A DNA stretch of 64,000 nt from Vanrija pseudolonga. Lineage: Eukaryota > Basidiomycota > Tremellomycetes > Trichosporonales > Trichosporonaceae. Below, piece by piece: positions 59,646 to 64,000 of this stretch; position 1 is the first letter of the stretch; the number at the start of each line of letters is the position of its first letter. The DNA lies in NCBI RefSeq assembly GCF_020906515.1, contig NC_085851.1:3906001-3970000 (forward strand). Direction: 5' to 3'. The notes under the pieces are model-generated. The model made no database searches and was not told the origin of the DNA. It saw only the letters and a list, made by a program, of their open reading frames with translations. The translations under genes and the position numbers were made by a program.

Positions 59646-60879
59646 ATGGCATCGCTCGTCATGCGACGTCGCCTCACTGCTGCAACTGCTGCATCCCTCT
59701 TAAGCACCAGCCGCACTTCCCCACAACACACCTTTCTCATCCCCACATCACTCCGTCTCGCACGACAAAACAGCACTACTACCACCACACGCACAATGTC
59801 CGGACCAGGCCAAGGATTCGAGTACGACCCCCAGGAGGTCAGCTGGCTCCAGCGCGATGCGCTCCTCTTCGCCAACTCGATCGGCGCGACGGCCGACGAG
59901 CTCCACCTCCTCTATGTGAGTAGTGACAGCAGCGTAGCGCGAGGTCACACGCCTTTCGGCATGGCCTGCAGTCCAAGACGAGCTGTAGGAGCCTCGCCGC
60001 TACCCCCGCTCCCTTGCGTGAGCACAACCGCTGACACCGCCCAGGAGCTCAACCCCAAGTTCGCCGTGTTCCCCACCTACCCCATCATCCTTCGTACGCA
60101 CCCCTCGCCGAGTAAGGCTAACAACCCCAGCTTTCAAGGGCACCACCCAGGAGGTGATCGACTTCTACGGCTCCAAGTTTACGCAGGCGATTCCCGGCGT
60201 GCCCAAGTTTGACCCGCGCCGCGTGGTCGACGGCCAGCGCTCGATCCAGGTGTTCAAGCCGCTCCCCACTTCGTCGGCCGGCAAGAAGTTCTACATCAAG
60301 AACAAGGTCGTCGGCGTGTGGGACAAGGGCAAGGCGTCGGTCGTCGACACGCAGCAGGACCTCGTCGACGACAAGGGCACGCTGTACGCGACTGTGCTCT
60401 CGTCGTCGTTCTACGTCGGCCAGGGCGGCTGGGGCGGCCCCAAGGGCCCCGCGGGCGTCAACTACCCCATCCCGTCGCGCGCGCCCGACGCGACCATCTC
60501 CAACCAGACGACCCGCGAGACGGCCCTCCTGTACCGCCTCAACGGCGACTACAACCCCCTCCACGCGACGCCCGAGCCCGGACAGAAGATGGGCTTTGGC
60601 GGCGAGATCATCCACGGCCTCTACTCGTGGAACTCGACCGCCCACGACCTCCTCCGCGCCGTCGGCGGCTCGGACCCCGCCAACCTCAAGGAGTACTCGG
60701 CGCGCTTTGCCAGCCCCGTCAAGCCCGGAGACAAGCTCACCACCGAGCTGTGGAAGACGGGCAACGTCGACAAGGACGGCTTTGAGGAGATCCTCTTTGT
60801 TACCAAGGGTGCTGGCGGCAAGCCCGTGCTCTCCAACGGCCGTGCTCTTATCCGCACTGCCGCGCAGTCCAAGCTGTAA
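59646..60879 (+). CDS. MaoC-like enoyl-CoA hydratase with PTS1, possible dual-targeted
   Basis: Exons (59646 or 59796)-59915, 60045-60093 and 60131-60879 encode 355 aa from the first ATG or 305 aa from the second. The hydratase-2 motif is LYRLNGDYNPLHATPE (Asp and His catalytic), with IIHGLYSWN following. An N-terminal half-hotdog has SIQVFKPLPTSSAGKKFYI. This two-hotdog layout matches the hydratase part of peroxisomal MFE-2. The C-terminus AAQSKL is a canonical peroxisomal signal. The longer form adds MASLVMRRRLTAATAASLL, basic and acid-free, a mitochondrial presequence. It hydrates trans-2-enoyl-CoA to (3R)-hydroxyacyl-CoA in beta-oxidation. The first intron is 129 nt, long for this window, and could allow regulated splicing. 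Confidence 0.9.
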
Positions 60880-61017
60880 GCTGTTGTATGGGAGAGAAGA
60901 TGTTTGTAGGTCGAGGACCATGCAGGTATGAAGTGACGGGGACACACACGCTCACATGCTAACTCTACTGCTAACTGAGCTGATCTACTGATACAGACAC
61001 ACGCCGTCACTCACGCG

Positions 61018-62229
61018 CTACTCAGCGACACACTCAAACGGCACGGCGAACGCGCGCACCTTGTCATTAAAAGCCTCGACCTCGGCCCTGAGCCCCGCCT
61101 CGTCCTCCACGCGCGCAATCTTCTCGTCGCGCAGGCGCGCAGCCTCGGCACAGCACGCGTCGTAGGTGGCCTGCGCGGCTTCGAGGTCACGCCGCGCGCG
61201 GGCAACGACCTCGTCGTAGCTGGCCTCGACGGCGGCCTTCTCCCGGCGCGCAGCGGTGCGGCGGGACGCAATGTCGCGCTCGAGCTTGAGCCGGTTGAGC
61301 TGCAGCGAGCGTGCGACGGGGTCCATCATGGCGTTGGTGAGCAGCGGGGTCGGGGCAAAGTTGGACAGCGAGAGGAGCTTGGGCAGCGCGGCGGGCGCGG
61401 CGTCGAGCACCTTGACGCGCTTTGGGATAGGGTCGGAGCGCGCGAGCAGCCGCTTGCCCTTGCTCTTGCCCTCCCACCACACTTTGTCCTCGGTCTCCAT
61501 CTTGCCGGGACTCTCGAACATGAGCGCGTAGAGCTTGACGCCCTCGGCGAATCCCTGCGCGGCGGAGAAGGTGAAGGTGCAGCTTGCGCCGGTCGCATGG
61601 CACCTATCGCACTCGAGCGGGGTCTTGGGTTCGGCGGTGTCGGGGTCACGGATGGGCGCGTAGATGGCCGAGAAGGTACAGCTGCACGCCTCGTCGTCGT
61701 CCTCGCCGCTGCCCAGGAAGCAGTTGTCGCACGTGAGTGCGCCGCTGGGTGGGTCAGCCTGGACGCCATCCACAGCAACCCACGTATACCACAGGGGGCG
61801 GATCTTGTGCGCGTTTTCCGCGAGGTACGCCGCGGCCTCGGGGTTCGACGTGTCGAGGGAAGGCGCGTGCGGGCCGAGCTTGAGCGCGAGTTGTGGGTCG
61901 ATGTGCCGCTGCCTGGCTCCGATGTGGGCCAGCGGCTCCGGGCAGAAGAAGGGCATGTGGCGCACTACTTCGTCGTGGAGTACGGGGTGCGTGAGCACGC
62001 GCGGCGCGAGGGCTGCCTCCCCGCGCCGAAGGGGCGACAGGGGGTCGTCGCGCAGCGCCCACTCGTCGGCGTGTAATTCGTGGTTGTCTTCCTCGACTGG
62101 GCGGAGGCGGAACCATGGCGCCGCGATGCGCGGCAGGCCTGCGCTGAGGGGATAGCGCTGCGTTGGGTGCGGGTAGAGGGTGTCTGCGTGGGGCGTGTGG
62201 GCGGGGTGTCGCACGGTGAGGGTCTTCAT
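61018..62229 (-). CDS. LYP-CDNC family member F (full architecture)
   Basis: Two exons on the minus strand, 61784-62229 and 61018-61744, give 390 aa. Exon 1 has LYPHPTQRYPLSAGLP, LTHPVLHDEVV, MPFF and closes IRPLWYT. The phase-2 intron is 39 nt, 3n and stop-free, so retention adds 13 residues without a frameshift. Exon 2 begins GALTCDNC and keeps all six cysteines (CDNC, CSC, CDRC, SC), then VKLYALMFES and VWWEGK. A basic patch (PKRVKVLD) precedes a continuous coiled coil (about residues 280-385, LQLNRLKLERDIASRR onward). The start at 62229 follows the family; the frame is open 108 nt further up. F and G are tandem and only 219 nt apart. Confidence 0.86.
   Translation of the reverse strand: MKTLTVRHPAHTPHADTLYPHPTQRYPLSAGLPRIAAPWFRLRPVEEDNHELHADEWALRDDPLSPLRRGEAALAPRVLTHPVLHDEVVRHMPFFCPEPLAHIGARQRHIDPQLALKLGPHAPSLDTSNPEAAAYLAENAHKIRPLWYTWVAVDGVQADPPSGALTCDNCFLGSGEDDDEACSCTFSAIYAPIRDPDTAEPKTPLECDRCHATGASCTFTFSAAQGFAEGVKLYALMFESPGKMETEDKVWWEGKSKGKRLLARSDPIPKRVKVLDAAPAALPKLLSLSNFAPTPLLTNAMMDPVARSLQLNRLKLERDIASRRTAARREKAAVEASYDEVVARARRDLEAAQATYDACCAEAARLRDEKIARVEDEAGLRAEVEAFNDKVRAFAVPFECVAE
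61745..61783 (-). other. In-frame 39-nt intron in member F
   Basis: GTGGGT donor, GGCTGAC branch and CACCCAG acceptor on the minus strand, at the conserved phase-2 position. It holds no stop codon and is a multiple of three, so a retained transcript stays translatable. Confidence 0.75.
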
Positions 62230-62448
62230 TGTGAGGGTGTCGCTGGAGAGAGGAGTGAGGAGAAGGACAGTGTGAGGTGGGAAAGGAATGATGAGGAGGA
62301 GGAGACGAGGAGGTGGAGAATGGGGGGGGGGGTCCACTTGCCCCTCCAGAGGTCTTCTACACGGACGCGTTCATGCGGATACAGTGCACTACACTATGAC
62401 AACAACAGCTCGAGCTGTATACTAATATAACAACCACCCACACGCCAC

Positions 62449-63911
62449 TCACTCACCACGCGCGCGCCAAAGCGGGCCGCGCCACGCGGGCCCCTCGCCA
62501 ACCTCATACCTCACCCCGGTACCGCGCGCGAGGGCCACACGGCGGTCCTTCTCGCCCTCAATCTTGGCGAGTTCGCGCTCGCGCCACTCGTTGGCCGCCT
62601 TGCGCAGCTCGGCGTCCGTGTCGTGCGCCTGCTGCAGCAGGTATGCGGCGCGGGCGATCTTGTCGGCGTACTCGGCCTCCACCGCCTCCGTCTTCCTCAT
62701 CGCCTCGTCGATCGCGTTGCCTAGCTTCGCAGCTGAGGAGGGGCTCAGCGGTCCTGGTGCGGGTGCGGGGGTGTATGTTGGTGTTGGAGTGTTGAGGGCG
62801 GTTGACGACGGGGTGTTGAGGGCCGTTGATGCGCTCGTGGAGGGCTCGGAGTAAGGGGTCTTCCGTCAGCGAGGCCACGTTGCCACATACCATGCCGAAC
62901 GCGTCCTCGTCGTCTGAGATAGTGACGACTGACGCCGCCTTGCGGGGCCTGCCGTACTCGGTCTTGACCTGCACGACAGCCTCGGCCTTGCGCTTCCCCT
63001 TGCCCTTCTCCTCGGTGGGCTTGCCCCCACCGCCCCCGCCGGGCCCCTTGCCCTCCCACCATACCATCTCGCCGACGTCCATCTGGGACGCGACGCGACG
63101 GCGCTCAAACACGACAGCGTAGAGCTTGACCCCCGCGTGATACCCGCCCCCGTGGTGGAGCGAGAAGCGGCAGTCCACCCCGTCGAGGTGGCACAGGTCG
63201 CATGTGAGCGGGATCCCTGGCGCATCCGAGTCGGGGTGCCGCAGCGGCTCGTACACCGACGAGAAGGCGCAGCTGTGCGCTCGGTCCAGCTGGCCAGTGG
63301 GGCTGGTGTGCGAGGTGCAGTTGTCGCAGCTCACTCCGGCCGGTGGGCTGAGCGTGGGTGGTGAGCTTCGCAGGCGGGCATGTCACCACTCACCGGTACC
63401 ATATCGGCCGAACAGCGTGCTCGAACTGCGCGACGAACGCCCTCACCTCGTCATTGGCCATATCGACAGCCGGCAGATGCGGGCCCTGCACGCGCATGAG
63501 GAGGGACACGGGCACGTCGCTTCCGTCGTCGCCGAAGCGCGTGATCCGGCGGAGGAAGGGCACGTACTCCGCGTTCTGGGGCAGGAGGGCGGGGTGGACG
63601 AGCACGAGCGGGGAAAGATGGGGCACGCCGCCTGGGAACCGGCGCGCGCCATGCTGCTGGAGGTAGAGCGCGAGCGCGCGCTCGAGCGCGCGCTTCTCGG
63701 CGAGCAGCTTGACCTTGTTGTCTGCCTCGGGGGAAGGTTGCGGCGTGCGGCTGACGGCGACGCGGGGCCCGCCGGCTGAGATGGGATAGGGCTGGGCGGA
63801 GCTGAAGAGGACCGCGAGCGGCGGCTGGGGCGTGTGTGGGAGCAGGACGAGGGCCTGTGTGCGCGCCTTGGGCTTGGGCTTGGGTGCTGGGACTGGGGGT
63901 GGGGAGGGCAT
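62449..63911 (-). CDS. LYP-CDNC family member G (full architecture)
   Basis: Three exons on the minus strand, 63394-63911, 62891-63347 and 62860 downward (62449-62859), give 461 aa. The LYP box is altered (LFSSAQPYPISAGGP), then LVHPALLPQNAEYVPFL and VRPIWYR. The conserved phase-2 intron is 45 nt. Exon 2 reads RPPAGVSCDNC with SCAF, CDLC and DCRF (all six Cys), then KLYAVVFE and MVWWEGK, followed by basic GKGKRKAE and an acidic ISDDEDAF. A 31-nt intron (GTATGT donor, CTGAC branch, GGAAG acceptor) switches the frame. The last exon has a Thr/Pro linker and a coiled coil (AIDEAMRKTEAVEAEYADK to EKDRRVALA, about residues 370-440). Without this intron the frame would lose the coiled coil, so it is well supported. 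Confidence 0.85.
62860..62890 (-). other. Very short (31-nt) intron in member G
   Basis: GTATGT begins and CGGAAG ends the segment, with CTGAC in between. Exon frames agree only if these 31 nt are removed. This is close to the lower limit known for fungal introns. Confidence 0.7.
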
Positions 63912-64000
63912 TGTGGGGGTGTGGGTGGTTGAGAGAGTTGAGATGATGGGATGAGATGGTGAAATGAGGATTGGGGGCGGGGGAATGCGGGAATGGACGA

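Overview
The window is nuclear DNA of a GC-rich, intron-dense basidiomycete fungus. I infer a Tremellomycete, probably Trichosporonales, from many very short introns (about 31-50 nt, GTGAGT/GTGGGT/GTACGT donors, CTGAC or CTAAC branch sites 5-15 nt before the acceptor), compact genes and TATA boxes 45-110 nt before several starts. Exon joins were read by eye from splice signals plus frame continuity; no transcript data were available.

Layout. 0-9 kb: a family gene (A), one intron-bearing tRNA, a small secreted Cys-rich protein, a small unknown protein, two GPI-type surface proteins (one with three His/Cys metal-binding-like repeats) and family gene B. 10-15 kb: a CmcJ/AsaB-like oxygenase, an unknown multi-exon gene and a Dal5-type MFS permease. 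15-17.3 kb: gene-poor, with a direct duplication. 17.3-37.2 kb: a housekeeping block with MED13 (Mediator kinase module), AGS1 (cell wall alpha-1,3-glucan synthase) and SMC2 (condensin); AGS1 and SMC2 are divergent across 3.2 kb. 37.2-44.4 kb: an accessory island of three family genes (C, D, E), two of them damaged, interleaved with at least five copies of a tRNA-derived SINE. 45-61 kb: metabolic genes: a GMC oxidoreductase fused to a ricin-B lectin domain, an acidic RanBP2-finger/coiled-coil protein, an aldehyde dehydrogenase, a GrpB-like protein, an FMP52-like reductase, a putative mitochondrial protein, an amino acid permease and a MaoC-type hydratase with PTS1. 61-64 kb: two more family genes (F, G) in tandem.

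The main discovery candidate is the dispersed family (members A-G, seven loci in 64 kb). All share an N-terminal domain with a 'LYP...YPxxAGxP' box, a 'DPVLxHPA...PFL' core and a closing 'LPP[FY]...' or 'WY' segment. A phase-2 intron always follows, and then a six-cysteine module, CxxC-x(8-15)-C-x(~25)-CxxC-x6-C-x-F, ending in 'VWWxGK/Q'. Most members add a basic patch and a C-terminal coiled coil. The cysteine spacing resembles a Zn(II)2Cys6 cluster with an enlarged central loop. Members lie on both strands and at both window edges, so the family probably continues outside. Copies vary in tail, cysteine retention and integrity, which suggests birth-and-death evolution.
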